Assembly: GCF_000024185.1 (NCBI RefSeq)
Contig: NC_013790.1
Location: 1,387,501 to 1,451,500, forward strand
Reading direction: 5' to 3'
Length of the DNA: 64,000 nt
DNA from: Methanobrevibacter ruminantium M1
GTDB lineage: Archaea; Methanobacteriota; Methanobacteria; Methanobacteriales; Methanobacteriaceae
Each line of letters starts with the position of its first letter. Positions within the stretch are counted from its first letter, which is position 1. The position numbers were made by a program, and so were the translations under genes. Positions 19,765-29,706 of the stretch are shown here, one piece after another. The notes beneath the pieces are model-generated. The model did not search any database and was not told where the DNA came from. It saw nothing but the letters and a program-made list of their open reading frames with translations.

Positions 19765-20444
19765 TGTTTCACCAAATGTTTATTAAATATGCAAATACAA
19801 TATTAAGAAAAATTCCTATGATATTATTATAAAAATGGTAATTAATAAAGTTTCTCTTTATGTTCCTGTCAATATGGAGAAGGGCTTCATTTCTTCGTTT
19901 AGAAGATAGATTTCATGCTCTAGTATTAGAGAGATATTTTATTAATTAGAGAGTTGAAGGAATTGGGGGGGTTATGTGTTATTTAATCTTGATAATAAGA
20001 GTGAAAAGAATGATGTGCAGGCATCATACATTTTATTAAATCAAATCATACAAATGAAATTAAATTAATAAGAGTGTATTCAACTAGATAACTCTTCTAG
20101 AAAGATAATGTATTGGGAAAAGAAATCAAGAAATGATATGACAGCTCAAAATAAGTTTTGTAATGTTTATATTTGATAAATAACAAATATTAATATGATA
20201 TTTTATTTAATTGATTATTGAAATTAATCGTCTTAATTTGTGGTTCTAGAACAATAGGTGCATAATTACAAAAACAATACAAAACAGTCCATTTCATAGA
20301 TAAAACAATGATTTATTATCCATTTGGTTAAATACTTCGAGATATTAAAGAATTTTCAATCAGGTTTCAAGAATATTATATTTTCAATCGGTTTAACCTA
20401 ATGCAAATTATGGCAGATATCAATAAAATTAGCAGAGGATTAAC
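19765..20444. other. 680-bp divergent spacer without a clear gene
   Basis: The region lies between the minus-strand GT32-like gene and the plus-strand glycosyltransferase at 20445. It is less T-rich than other spacers. Short open stretches exist (for example around 19985-20070) but none has a start, ribosome binding site or family match. It may be decayed coding sequence plus two promoters. Nothing else is supported. Confidence 0.4.
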
Positions 20445-21707
20445 ATGAAAATTATTTCCATTACCATAGTAAAAAATGAAGCAGATATTATAGAATCATT
20501 TATCCGTTACCATTTAAATATCTTTGATGAAATGTTAATTTTGGATAATGGTAGTGCGGATGAAACTTTATTAATAATAAATAATTTAATTCGGGAAGGA
20601 TTGTCTGTTAATTTAATAGAAAGCAGTGATGCATATCATGTTCAAGATATAAAAATGACCAAATTGCTTCATCAAGCTGTTAATGAACATTCGGGAGATA
20701 TTGTTTGTTTGTTGGATGCAGATGAGTTCATAATTTCTGATAACGGTCAAAATCCTCGCGAAATCATTAAAAAAATTAATGAAAATTATTATTATTTAAT
20801 TAAGTGGATTACATATGTTCCAACAAATAATGATGACTATAATATAAAATTTATTCCAAAAAGGATAACTCATGTACGGGATGAAAGTTTAGAGCAATAT
20901 TATAAGGTTATTGTACCTAAAAAAGTTGTAAATGATTTCAATGTTCGTGTTGAAATGGGGAATCATAATTTAAAATTCGATAATTTCAATAGAAATGAAT
21001 TAGTTAAAAAAGATTTAAATTTAAAGATTGCTCATTTTCCACTTAGATCTATAGAGCAATGCATATCTAAAGTTTCAATTGGGTGGCCCAATATAATTGC
21101 AATAAATTTATATAACTTGTCTTGGGGTTTCCATTGGAAAATGCTTTTTGACAAAATTAAAGAAGAGAATGATATTTCGCTTGATGATTTAGAATTTTTT
21201 GCAAAAAATTATGCCTTGGTATCGACATCAGATGATATTCTAATAAAAAATCAACCAATCAATCTAGATTTTTGCGATAAGATAGAAATAAGATATGATT
21301 TTGAATATAATTACCTTAGAAATATTTTAGAAAACTATGCTTATTTTGCCGAAGAAATTGTTTCTTTCAAACGAAAATTAAAATCTGTTCCAATTTTAGA
21401 TGACCGTTTCATTCTTAAATTGGCCTCTGATTATGACGTCATTGAAAAATCAGGATTATTTGATGTAAATTGGTATTGTAAAAGATATAGTCCTCCACGC
21501 AATATTCATCCTATAATTCATTATTTGCTTACATATAGGGAAAATATGAATGACCCTGCGGGATTTTTTTCAACGGAATATTATTTTAAAACACATGTTG
21601 ATGTTGCAAATTCTGGAATGAATCCATTCGTTCACTATATTAAATATGGAAAAAAAGAAAATAGAAAAATTGCTTCCTCAAAATCTGAGAATTTTGGGGT
21701 TCAGTAA
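20445..21707 (+). CDS. Glycosyltransferase (GT2-like, Glyco_tranf_2_4 type) with C-terminal repeat module
   Basis: The protein has 420 residues. The N-terminus (IISITIVKNEADIIESFIRYH, nucleotide-site NGSADET at 35-41, metal-site DADEF at 91-95) matches the branch of GT2-like enzymes that begin with I-x-x-x-V-K-N-E. The last 85 residues are one copy of the repeat module found in the proteins at 1939 and 3951: KSGLFDVNWYCKRY, then HVDVANSGMNPFVHY and YGKKENR. In this protein the module is C-terminal, in the others N-terminal. The start ATG follows GAGGATTAAC. The acceptor is presumably a surface glycan. Confidence 0.8.
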   Translation: MKIISITIVKNEADIIESFIRYHLNIFDEMLILDNGSADETLLIINNLIREGLSVNLIESSDAYHVQDIKMTKLLHQAVNEHSGDIVCLLDADEFIISDNGQNPREIIKKINENYYYLIKWITYVPTNNDDYNIKFIPKRITHVRDESLEQYYKVIVPKKVVNDFNVRVEMGNHNLKFDNFNRNELVKKDLNLKIAHFPLRSIEQCISKVSIGWPNIIAINLYNLSWGFHWKMLFDKIKEENDISLDDLEFFAKNYALVSTSDDILIKNQPINLDFCDKIEIRYDFEYNYLRNILENYAYFAEEIVSFKRKLKSVPILDDRFILKLASDYDVIEKSGLFDVNWYCKRYSPPRNIHPIIHYLLTYRENMNDPAGFFSTEYYFKTHVDVANSGMNPFVHYIKYGKKENRKIASSKSENFGVQ

Positions 21708-21928
21708 TTATTTTAGTTTATAATGTTAAATCTGTTTTTATTAATATGGAGTAAACGACATTATCAAGAGCTAAAAAATTTAAAAGACAATTAAAAAAAT
21801 TTCTTCAAAGAGAATCAGTAAAATATCAATTTAAACTCAATGTAATAATAGTTTAGTACATATATTGGATAGTATATGGGGTAGTCAAAAATTAAATTTT
21901 GAGAACATCCCATCAAAAGAAAAATAAG

Positions 21929-21957
21929 GAGTATTTAATTGAGTTAATTAAATACTC
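21929..21957 (-). terminator. Hairpin at the 3' end of ugd
   Basis: Two perfect 12-bp arms (GAGTATTTAATT and its complement) flank a 5-bp loop directly at the stop codon. On the minus strand they are followed by CTTATTTTTCTTTT. A degenerate second copy sits at 18003-18031 with the stray ugd fragment. Confidence 0.6.
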
Positions 21958-23179
21958 AATCTCTTCCGAAGATATCTCTTGTATATACTTTATCTGCAAC
22001 ATCACCGAGAATATCTTGGTCAAATCTGTTTGCAAGGATGATATCGCTTTCTCTTTTAAAGATATCTAAATCATTTACCACTTCTGATTTAAGGAACTCA
22101 CTTCCATCATCCAATATAGGTTCATAGATGATTATTTTAATTCCTTCTGCTTTTATCATTTTTATAACATCCTGTATGGCGGATGCGCGGAAGTTATCGC
22201 TGTTGCTTTTCATAATAAGCCTATATATGCCAACTGTTTTTGGATTATTTGAAATAATCTGGTCGGCGATGAATTCCTTTCGCACAGCATTTGAATTGAC
22301 TATTGCCTCAATTAGGGCCTGTGGAACATCCTTGCAATTTGCTAATAATTGTTTTGTATCCTTAGGAAGACAATAACCTCCGTATCCGAATGATGGATTG
22401 TTATAGTGTCCTCCGATTCTTGGGTCCATGCACACACAGTCAATGATTATATTTGTGTTAAGACCTTTGGTCTGGGCAAAGGTGTCAAGTTCATTGAAGT
22501 AGCTTACCCTTAATGCAAGATAGGTGTTTTGGAAAAGCTTGCTTGCTTCAACCTCTGTGAAGGGTGCTATTAGAATAGGAATATCCTGCTTTGGAGAATC
22601 AGATCTCTTTTCTTCCAATCTCACACCTTCCAAAAGAAGGTCTACAAACATTTGTGCATCTTCTTTTTGGTCGTCATCGCATCCCACAATTATTCTGCTT
22701 GGATGGAGCATATCATAAAGTGCCTTTGACTCACGGAGGAATTCCGGAGAGAATATGATGTTTTTGACACCATACTTTTCACGAACAGACTCGCTATATC
22801 CCACAGGTATTGTTGACTTAATGACCATCAAAACATCTGGATTGACCTTGAGAGTCCATTCTATGGCATCTTCAACAGCTGATGTGTCAAAAAAATGGTT
22901 GACATCATCATAGTTTGTCGGTGCTGCTATAATGACAAGATCCGCATTTTTATATGCAGATTCTTTATCAGTAGTTGTGTGAAGGTTTAATTTCCTTTTT
23001 CCATCACGAGTCTCCTTAAAAAACCTCTCAATCTCATCATCTCTGATGGGACTTATGAATTGGTTAAGTTTTTCTGCCTTTGATTCAGTAGTTGTAATTG
23101 CGGTTACATCATGTTTCTGGGCAAGCAGAATAGCAATAGAAAGCCCTACATATCCCACTCCCGCAACTGTAATTTTCAT
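21956..23179 (-). CDS. ugd: UDP-glucose 6-dehydrogenase
   Basis: The enzyme oxidises UDP-glucose to UDP-glucuronate with two NAD+, supplying an acidic sugar for surface polymers. I use the ATG at 23179 because GGAGATGA lies just before it; an ATG three codons upstream overlaps that site. The 407 residues fit the short bacterial/archaeal form. Visible are the NAD fold VAGVGYVG (5-12), [18 protein letters not shown], the substrate-site lysine in [19 protein letters not shown] (K214), [20 protein letters not shown] and the catalytic cysteine C270 before LPKDTKQ. A UDP-ManNAc dehydrogenase is less likely given the short form and the SFGYGGYC motif. Confidence 0.9.
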   Translation of the reverse strand: MKITVAGVGYVGLSIAILLAQKHDVTAITTTESKAEKLNQFISPIRDDEIERFFKETRDGKRKLNLHTTTDKESAYKNADLVIIAAPTNYDDVNHFFDTSAVEDAIEWTLKVNPDVLMVIKSTIPVGYSESVREKYGVKNIIFSPEFLRESKALYDMLHPSRIIVGCDDDQKEDAQMFVDLLLEGVRLEEKRSDSPKQDIPILIAPFTEVEASKLFQNTYLALRVSYFNELDTFAQTKGLNTNIIIDCVCMDPRIGGHYNNPSFGYGGYCLPKDTKQLLANCKDVPQALIEAIVNSNAVRKEFIADQIISNNPKTVGIYRLIMKSNSDNFRASAIQDVIKMIKAEGIKIIIYEPILDDGSEFLKSEVVNDLDIFKRESDIILANRFDQDILGDVADKVYTRDIFGRD

Positions 23180-23209
23180 CAAATTCATCTCCTATTATAA
23201 AATATTTAG

Positions 23210-23690
23210 GGGTCTGACAAAGATTATGTATCAAACATGAGTTATATTTAATATTTTTATGGTTTGATGGATATTTTTGCCTTTCCCTGTAATAATACTT
23301 ATGATTTTTATTTATTTAAAAAAATAAGGTCATATTCATCGTTAAATTTATTAATAAGCCAGTACATATATATTATTGTGATTAAAATGATGCACAAGCC
23401 ACGATACGATAAAAAAGACTTAATTATATTTTGTTAGATAAAATATTTAAAATTATTTGTTCTAGAGATTCTAAAAAAAATAATGGCTAGAAATGGTTTT
23501 AAAAATATAAATGAACTGCTAATCATTATTAAAACAATAATCTTTAGCAATATTTTGAAATGGACATTTAAAAGGCTGTTAAAGCTTTAGAATATGATAT
23601 GGGGTTTCAAAAAGGATTAAAGATAGATTTATCTTCTAAGTTCAGAAAAAAATTTATAGCAGAATATCCAGATTAGGTTTGTTGCTTTGG
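23210..23690 (+). mobile_element. Decayed mobile element remnant, copy 2
   Basis: From GGGTCTGACAAAGATTATG the sequence parallels copy 1 (14939-15229) over about 280 bp, then continues past it. The conserved peptide (HKPRYDKKD, then IFKI.CSRDSKK) is interrupted by stops and shifts. Further on, a frame reading AVKALEYDMGFQKGLK and FRKKFIAEYPD ends at a stop near 23675. I infer a dead transposase gene inserted just upstream of ugd, family unknown. Confidence 0.5.
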
Positions 23691-23757
23691 AAAATACAGT
23701 AAATAGTATCTTAAATAGTTTATTATTCATTATTTTATTTGTATTTTTTTAAAACTT

Positions 23758-23829
23758 TTTGATGGTGGTGGTGCTGTTTATTGTGTAGGCGATTATGGTT
23801 CTGTGGTTAATTGTAGTTTTTTCAGGTTT
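23758..23829 (+). pseudogene. Fragment of an adhesin-like beta-helix repeat
   Basis: A 24-codon stretch encodes DGGGAVYCVGDYGSVVNCSF, close to the repeat DGGAIYCGVDGGSVINCTF of the next gene. It has no start and runs into the conserved adhesin promoter block at 23824. It is best read as the scar of an older adhesin gene left by recombination. Confidence 0.65.
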
Positions 23830-23988
23830 TTTTTATACTTGGCTGATATATTTAAAAAACATGTCCTCATAAATAATTTAATCTTGTTATTTATTAATAT
23901 AATTATATATTAACATAGTAAAGTTCATATATTTTATAAATTATATATTTTATATATTATAAAAAAAATCTTAATAAAAGGAGATATT
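23824..23988 (+). promoter_or_regulatory. Conserved adhesin upstream block, copy 1
   Basis: This stretch begins AGGTTTTTTTTATACTTGGC and ends in AAAAGGAGATATT just before the start codon. It is nearly the same as 26893-27097 before the second adhesin gene. It contains TATA-like runs (TATATTAACATAG, TATATTTTATATATT) and the GGAG ribosome binding site, so both genes should be expressed in the same way. Confidence 0.6.
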
Positions 23989-26670
23989 ATGGAGATAAGA
24001 TATAAAAATTTATTAAAAGTTTTTACTATTTTTCTTGTTTTACTCATCAGTTGCGGATTTGCCTCAGCAGTCAGTGATTTAGATGAAGGTAATTCTGCAA
24101 ATATTGTTGATAATGGTGATTTATCATTATCTGACAATATGATGAGTGAATCTGCAGATAATTGTAAAAATTTGGAAACTATTGAGGAGTCTCATACTTT
24201 CAGTGAAAAAAACACTGTTAAAGACGTTTCATATGGACTTTCAACACCTATAGATGGAAATACTTTTGAAGATATCCAAACTGCTATTGATAATGCTGCT
24301 GATGGAGATATTATTGAACTTAATGGTACTTATTTTGGAAACGGGTCTGATATAAAAATTACAAAAGATTTAACAATCAGCGGAAATCTTGAAACAATAT
24401 TGGATGCTAAAAACAAATCAGGTATTTTTTATGTTAACTCAAATAACGTAACTTTACAAAACTTAAAATTTTATAATTCAATAGTTCCTGAATATGGAAG
24501 TGCGGTTCATTTTTTAAGTAATGGTTCTGTGATTAATTGTACTTTTATAAATAATACTGCTGGTGGAGTTTATGGTACTATTGATTACTTTTGGTCTACT
24601 GGAGGTGTAGTATATTTGGCCAAGGGCAATGGCTCTGTGATTAATTGTACTTTTATAAATAATACTGCTAATGCAGATGGCGGTGCAATTTATTGTGGAG
24701 TTGATGGCGGGTCTGTGATTAATTGTACATTTATTAATAATACTGCAAAAGAGTTAGGGGGTGCCATCTATATTGGCGGCGGTCATGACGGTGGCGCTCA
24801 TTATTCAAATGTTTATGATTGCTATGTAGATAATTGCGTATTTATTAACAATACTGCTGGTGAAGGTGCTGGGATTTATTATGGCGGAGGCGGTTTAATA
24901 TTTAATTGTACTTTTATTAATAACACTGCTCGTTTTGGAGATTCAATTCTAGTAAATAATATGTATTATCCTAACACTGTGTCTGATATGAAAACTCTTA
25001 CTATTAAGGAATGTGATTTTAAGAGTAATAAAGAGGGTTGGGGATATGTAGTAGTTAATTATAAAGCATACAAAAACACTATCTGTGGACTTTGTGAAAT
25101 TATTGATTCAAATTTCTCTAATGAACAAGCAGAAGATTATATAAATATTTATAATCAAGGAAATATTTATTTGTCTGGAAACAAGATTTCATCTAATTAC
25201 GCTACAATATCTAATGATTTAATAGCTTATGGTAATAATGCAAATATTACCTCACAAACAAGCCTTGTAATTTTGGATAATACTACTAAAAGTGTAGAAA
25301 AATATTCTCCATTTGATGTTTATGCAGTTCTTGTAGATGATCAAGGAAATTATATTCGTGATGAAAACATTAGTTTATTTATTGGTTCTAAGAATGTAAC
25401 TGGCGTATTTGATAATGTAAACTTATTCAAATATCATTTAAATGATTTAAGTTCATTAAATTATAGAACTCTTGTTTCAGGCAATTATGATGGAGCAAAA
25501 GATTTGGTTGTTAAAACAGGCGTTTTACAGTTAGATGTAGAGGTCGATATTGACTTGGATTATGAGGATGATAATGTTATTATAAAACTTAAAGATTCTG
25601 AAGGAAATCCTATTTCCGGAGAGTCTGTTTCACTTTTAATAGATAATAATACTAGCTCTGTGAAAACTGACTCAAATGGTGAAGCTAAAGTTCCAGTTAA
25701 TGAAATATCTATGGTCAAGGCAATTTTCACTGATGGTTTTGGAGTTAATGTCAGTTCCTATTTAGTGGTAAAAGCAGTTGAAAAGGTAAAACTTGTTCCA
25801 ACTTTTGCCAATGCAAAAATTTCATTAGATGTTGAAGATAATTGCAGTGCTGTTATTGTCACTTTGAAAGATTTATCCGGCAACCCTATCAGTTCTGCAA
25901 AACTTGATGCACTTGTTAATGGTGCTGGCAAAACTTTAATCACCAACGCTTCAGGTCAGGCAAAAATTGATATTGAAGGTAACGCTACAGTGGAAGTGAC
26001 TTATATTGATGCAGAGAATGCTAATGCAACAGTATCAAGCAGCCTTACTGTAATAAAGAATGTTGACTCAGTTCCGGTTATTCCAAATAGGACAGCCACT
26101 AATATCATTTGTAAAGATATGAATACAACTGCAGTAGCCAAACCGGATGGAAGAATAGGAAAATACTTCGAGGTCACTTTAGTTGATGTAAATGGCAAGG
26201 CATTAGCTAATAAATCAGTTAATATAGGATTCAATGGAGCAGTTTATAATCTTACAACAAATGAAACCGGGGGCGCAAAACTTCAAATCAACCTTGGATA
26301 CGAAGGCAAATACACCTTTGCAATAGCATTCCTAGGTGACGACAACTATACTGGATCTTTTAAAGTGGCCCTTATTTCAGTAAGTAAACACAGTCCAAAA
26401 CTTTCAGCACCTGCAAAAACATATAAGGCAAATGCAAAAACTAAAACAATTACCGCTACATTCAAAACATCAAATGGAAATGCAATCAGCGGCAAGAAAA
26501 TAAGTTTCAACATTAATGGAAAAACTTATAGCGGAACTACAAACTCAAAAGGAGTCGCCAGTGTGAAGATAAGTTTAAACAAGAAAGGAACTTATAGTTG
26601 CACTGCCAAATATGCAGGAGATGGAATGTATAAAGCAACAAGCACTAAATTCAATGTAAAAATAGTATAA
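23989..26670 (+). CDS. Adhesin-like secreted protein 1 (beta-helix plus Ig-like repeats)
   Basis: The protein has 893 residues. A signal peptide (1-27) has a hydrophobic core VFTIFLVLLISCGFA and an ASA cleavage site. Residues 80-420 form a right-handed parallel beta-helix with repeated INCTFINNTA rungs. From about 510 to the end are four Ig-like domains, each with a pattern of V-x-L-x-D-x-x-G-N-x-I-S and a later N-G-x-A. There is no C-terminal membrane anchor or sorting motif. Similar proteins are the adhesin-like proteins of gut Methanobrevibacter, thought to mediate contact with other cells or host surfaces. The start ATG follows GGAG. Residues 1-85 are almost identical to the protein at 27098. 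Confidence 0.85.
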   Translation: MEIRYKNLLKVFTIFLVLLISCGFASAVSDLDEGNSANIVDNGDLSLSDNMMSESADNCKNLETIEESHTFSEKNTVKDVSYGLSTPIDGNTFEDIQTAIDNAADGDIIELNGTYFGNGSDIKITKDLTISGNLETILDAKNKSGIFYVNSNNVTLQNLKFYNSIVPEYGSAVHFLSNGSVINCTFINNTAGGVYGTIDYFWSTGGVVYLAKGNGSVINCTFINNTANADGGAIYCGVDGGSVINCTFINNTAKELGGAIYIGGGHDGGAHYSNVYDCYVDNCVFINNTAGEGAGIYYGGGGLIFNCTFINNTARFGDSILVNNMYYPNTVSDMKTLTIKECDFKSNKEGWGYVVVNYKAYKNTICGLCEIIDSNFSNEQAEDYINIYNQGNIYLSGNKISSNYATISNDLIAYGNNANITSQTSLVILDNTTKSVEKYSPFDVYAVLVDDQGNYIRDENISLFIGSKNVTGVFDNVNLFKYHLNDLSSLNYRTLVSGNYDGAKDLVVKTGVLQLDVEVDIDLDYEDDNVIIKLKDSEGNPISGESVSLLIDNNTSSVKTDSNGEAKVPVNEISMVKAIFTDGFGVNVSSYLVVKAVEKVKLVPTFANAKISLDVEDNCSAVIVTLKDLSGNPISSAKLDALVNGAGKTLITNASGQAKIDIEGNATVEVTYIDAENANATVSSSLTVIKNVDSVPVIPNRTATNIICKDMNTTAVAKPDGRIGKYFEVTLVDVNGKALANKSVNIGFNGAVYNLTTNETGGAKLQINLGYEGKYTFAIAFLGDDNYTGSFKVALISVSKHSPKLSAPAKTYKANAKTKTITATFKTSNGNAISGKKISFNINGKTYSGTTNSKGVASVKISLNKKGTYSCTAKYAGDGMYKATSTKFNVKIV

Positions 26671-26691
26671 GAACACTAAATTGCTGTTCTT
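26669..26691 (+). terminator. Hairpin plus T-run after adhesin 1
   Basis: AAGAACA and TGTTCTT pair across a nine-base loop right at the stop codon, followed by CTACTTTTTTTATT. Confidence 0.6.
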
Positions 26692-26892
26692 CTACTTTTT
26701 TTATTATTTTTGGATTTCAATTGTTTTTTTTTTAATTGGTTTATTGATCAATATTTTTTCAACATAATTTTTTTCTATTTTTATAATTTAACCTTATTCT
26801 TCTATTTTTTTAAGTTATAAAATGTAAGTTAAAAACATTTTTTTTGAAAAATCTTTCTTTTTTTAAAAATAAGAATTATTAGAACTTTTTTT

Positions 26893-27097
26893 AGGTTTTT
26901 TTTTATACTTGGCTGATATAATCTAAGAAAAAACATATACTCAATAATAATTTAATCTTGTTATTTTATTAATATAATTATATATTAACATAGTAAAGTT
27001 CATATATTTTATAAATTATATGTCTTTATATATAATAAAAGAAAATCTTAATAAAAGAAAATCTTAATAAAAGAAAATCTTAATAAAAGGAGATATT
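26893..27097 (+). promoter_or_regulatory. Conserved adhesin upstream block, copy 2
   Basis: It matches 23824-23988 from AGGTTTTTTTTTATACTTGG to the GGAG site, but carries three tandem copies of AAAAGAAAATCTTAAT just before the ribosome binding site, which copy 1 has only once. The rest of the 26671-27097 spacer is T-rich with no gene. Confidence 0.6.
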
Positions 27098-29371
27098 ATG
27101 AAGATAAGATATAAAAATTTATTAAAAGTTTTTACTATTTTTCTTGTTTTACTCATCAGTTGCGGATTTGCCTCAGCAGTCAGTGATTTAGATGAAGGTA
27201 ATTCTGCAAATATTGTTGATAATGGTGATTTATCATTATCTGACAATATGATGAGTGATTCTGCAAATAATTGTAAAAATTTGGAAACTATTGAGGAGTC
27301 TCATACATTTAGTGAGAAAAGCACTGTTAAAGACGTTTCATATGGACTTTCAACACCTATAGATGGAAATACTTTTGAGGATATCCAAATAGCCATTGAT
27401 GATGCTCAAGATGGGGACACAATCCAACTAAACGGCACTTATCTTGGAAATGGAAGCCCAATAATTTTTTCAAAAAACTTAACTATTGGAGGTAGCGGCG
27501 AAACAATTTTGGATGCTAATGGATTATCTGGCATTATCAATTCGTCTTCTGAAAAAATTGTCTTGAAAGATTTAACATTTGTTAATGGGTCTGGATTCAC
27601 AGTTGATTTGAGGGAGAATAATGGTGATAATTTAAAATATTGCTCAATAATTAATTGTTCCTTTGAAAAGTGTTATGGGGATAAAAATTCTGCCGTTATC
27701 TGTTTAAATGGATCTGGAATAATCTTAGATTGTGATTTTCACTATACTAATTGCACTATAAATATTATGGGTTCTGAGGATGTTTCCATTTTAAACTCTT
27801 CTTTTAATTATACTGGCGGATATGCTATCCATTCTAATTCAAGCACCATTGTTAAAGCATGTGATTTTTATTTCAATAGTTTCTTTGAAACATATTATGA
27901 GAATACTAATAAAGTGTACAATGGCAATATTGTTGACTTATGTAAGAATTCATCAATCAGTGATTGTATGTTCAAAGGCACATATTATGAAACAATTATT
28001 GATTCCCTAGTTGATTCCAATACTTATCAATTCAGCACACTCCATGTCTGTGATGAAGTTGATGTTATAAATTGTACTTTCATTAGATCTATAACAGAAT
28101 TTTCTGGTTCTGCCATTTACCATTTTGGAAACGGATCTATAATCAATTGTACGTTCATTAACAATTCTGCTGGAGGAAGCCATGGAACTCCTTCTTACCT
28201 TTATACACAGGATGGCGTTGTATATATAGGTTCTGATGATTGTTTAGTTCTTAATTGTACTTTTATAAATTGTCATTCCAATACATTCGGAGGTGCTTTA
28301 TATATTAATGCAAGAAATTGCTATGTTATAAATTCCACTTTCATTAAAAATAGTGCTTATGAAGGGGGTGCGATTTATCTTGCTCAAGGGGATTGTTATG
28401 TAATAAATCCTGTTTTTTCTAATAATAAGGCCAATCATTCACTTTATAATGATATTAACGATTTAAATGCTGTTTCATATGAAAATGACACCTCTGATGA
28501 TAATCAGACTGAAAAGATTATTAACCCTTCAATTGAATTAGATTATTTGGATGATAATCTTATTATAATTTTCAAGGATATTGAAGGAAAAGCAATTTCT
28601 GGAGAGTCTGTTTCACTTATAATAAATAATAAGACTATTTCTGTGATAACTGATTCAAATGGAGAAGCTAAAGTTCCACTTAATGAGACTTCTATGGTTA
28701 AGGCATTCTATGTAGATGCCAATGGTTTGAATGTTAGCTCTTCCATGATGATTAAAATAGTCGAGAAAACTAATTATATTCCTATAAAAAGAAATTCAAG
28801 TTTTATTGATTGTAAGAATATGACTACCTCTGCAATAACTAACAGTAAAATTAGGGATGGGGAATATTTCGTTGTAAGCCTAAAGGATGCAAATGGAAAG
28901 CCATTATCAAATAAGCCAATCCAAATAGGATTCAATGGAAAAGCATATGACAGAACCACTAATGAAAACGGCTCTGCAAGACTTCAGATAAACCTTGCTT
29001 ATGTTGGCACTTACACATTTGCAGTCTGTTTTTTAGGTGATGATTACTACAATGGATCATTTGTAGTGGCAAAAATTGATGTAAATGCACAAAAAGCCAG
29101 CTTAAATGCACCTTCCAAAACTTATAAGGCATCAACAAAGACAAAAGCATTAACAGCAACATTGAAAGATGCAAAAGGAAGATTGGTCAGCGGAAAGTCA
29201 ATAAGCTTCACAATAAATGGAAAAAGCTATGTCGCAAAGACCAATACCAATGGAGTAGCCACAGTAAAGGTAAGTCTAAGCAAAAAAGGAACTTATAATT
29301 TCACTGCCAAGTTGGACAATGATAAAACATTCAAGACAACTGCATCAAGTGGAAAATTAGTAATAAAATAA
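27098..29371 (+). CDS. Adhesin-like secreted protein 2 (beta-helix plus Ig-like repeats)
   Basis: The protein has 757 residues and is paralogous to the protein at 23989. The signal peptide and first 85 residues differ at only about four positions. The beta-helix (about 90-460) has diverged but keeps rungs such as INCTFINNSAGG and LNCTFINC. Three Ig-like domains follow (from about 480), of which the first (GESVSL, TDSNGEAKVP) is also very close to its counterpart. There is no membrane anchor, so retention on the cell is unexplained. The start follows GGAG. Expected location is outside the cytoplasmic membrane. Confidence 0.85.
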   Translation: MKIRYKNLLKVFTIFLVLLISCGFASAVSDLDEGNSANIVDNGDLSLSDNMMSDSANNCKNLETIEESHTFSEKSTVKDVSYGLSTPIDGNTFEDIQIAIDDAQDGDTIQLNGTYLGNGSPIIFSKNLTIGGSGETILDANGLSGIINSSSEKIVLKDLTFVNGSGFTVDLRENNGDNLKYCSIINCSFEKCYGDKNSAVICLNGSGIILDCDFHYTNCTINIMGSEDVSILNSSFNYTGGYAIHSNSSTIVKACDFYFNSFFETYYENTNKVYNGNIVDLCKNSSISDCMFKGTYYETIIDSLVDSNTYQFSTLHVCDEVDVINCTFIRSITEFSGSAIYHFGNGSIINCTFINNSAGGSHGTPSYLYTQDGVVYIGSDDCLVLNCTFINCHSNTFGGALYINARNCYVINSTFIKNSAYEGGAIYLAQGDCYVINPVFSNNKANHSLYNDINDLNAVSYENDTSDDNQTEKIINPSIELDYLDDNLIIIFKDIEGKAISGESVSLIINNKTISVITDSNGEAKVPLNETSMVKAFYVDANGLNVSSSMMIKIVEKTNYIPIKRNSSFIDCKNMTTSAITNSKIRDGEYFVVSLKDANGKPLSNKPIQIGFNGKAYDRTTNENGSARLQINLAYVGTYTFAVCFLGDDYYNGSFVVAKIDVNAQKASLNAPSKTYKASTKTKALTATLKDAKGRLVSGKSISFTINGKSYVAKTNTNGVATVKVSLSKKGTYNFTAKLDNDKTFKTTASSGKLVIK

Positions 29372-29379
29372 ATTATTCT

Positions 29380-29408
29380 TCTAGATAGACTTTTAGTCAA
29401 AATCTAGA
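29380..29408 (+). terminator. Hairpin plus long T-run after adhesin 2
   Basis: TCTAGAT and ATCTAGA pair, with a nested GACT/AGTC inside, followed by about 20 bases that are almost all T. The rest of the spacer to 29706 holds about five copies of an 11-bp ATTTCTTTTTT unit (29458-29508) and no gene. Confidence 0.65.
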
Positions 29409-29706
29409 TTTTTTAATTTTTTTTTTAAAATTGATTCTTTAAATTAATCTTTATTTTTTCATTTCTTTTTTATTTCTTTTTTATTTCTTTTTTATTTCTT
29501 TTTTATTTTCATATTAATTTTCACTTGTATGGTTTCTTTTCGTAATTTTAATATTTTCTTCTTTTTTTAATATTTCTCTCCACAATTAAAAGTTATCTAT
29601 TTATACTCTTAAAAATAGATATTATTATTAATAGACAAGTTTAATTTTTTTATAAATTATTTTTAATAATTCTAATTTATCTAATCAACTTTTAGGGGAT
29701 AATAAT

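Noticed and set aside
19985-20070. Short protein-like frame (NLDNKSEKNDVQASYILLNQ)
   Set aside because: It is only about 29 codons, with no start, ribosome binding site or repeat elsewhere; it could be decayed coding sequence but cannot be supported.
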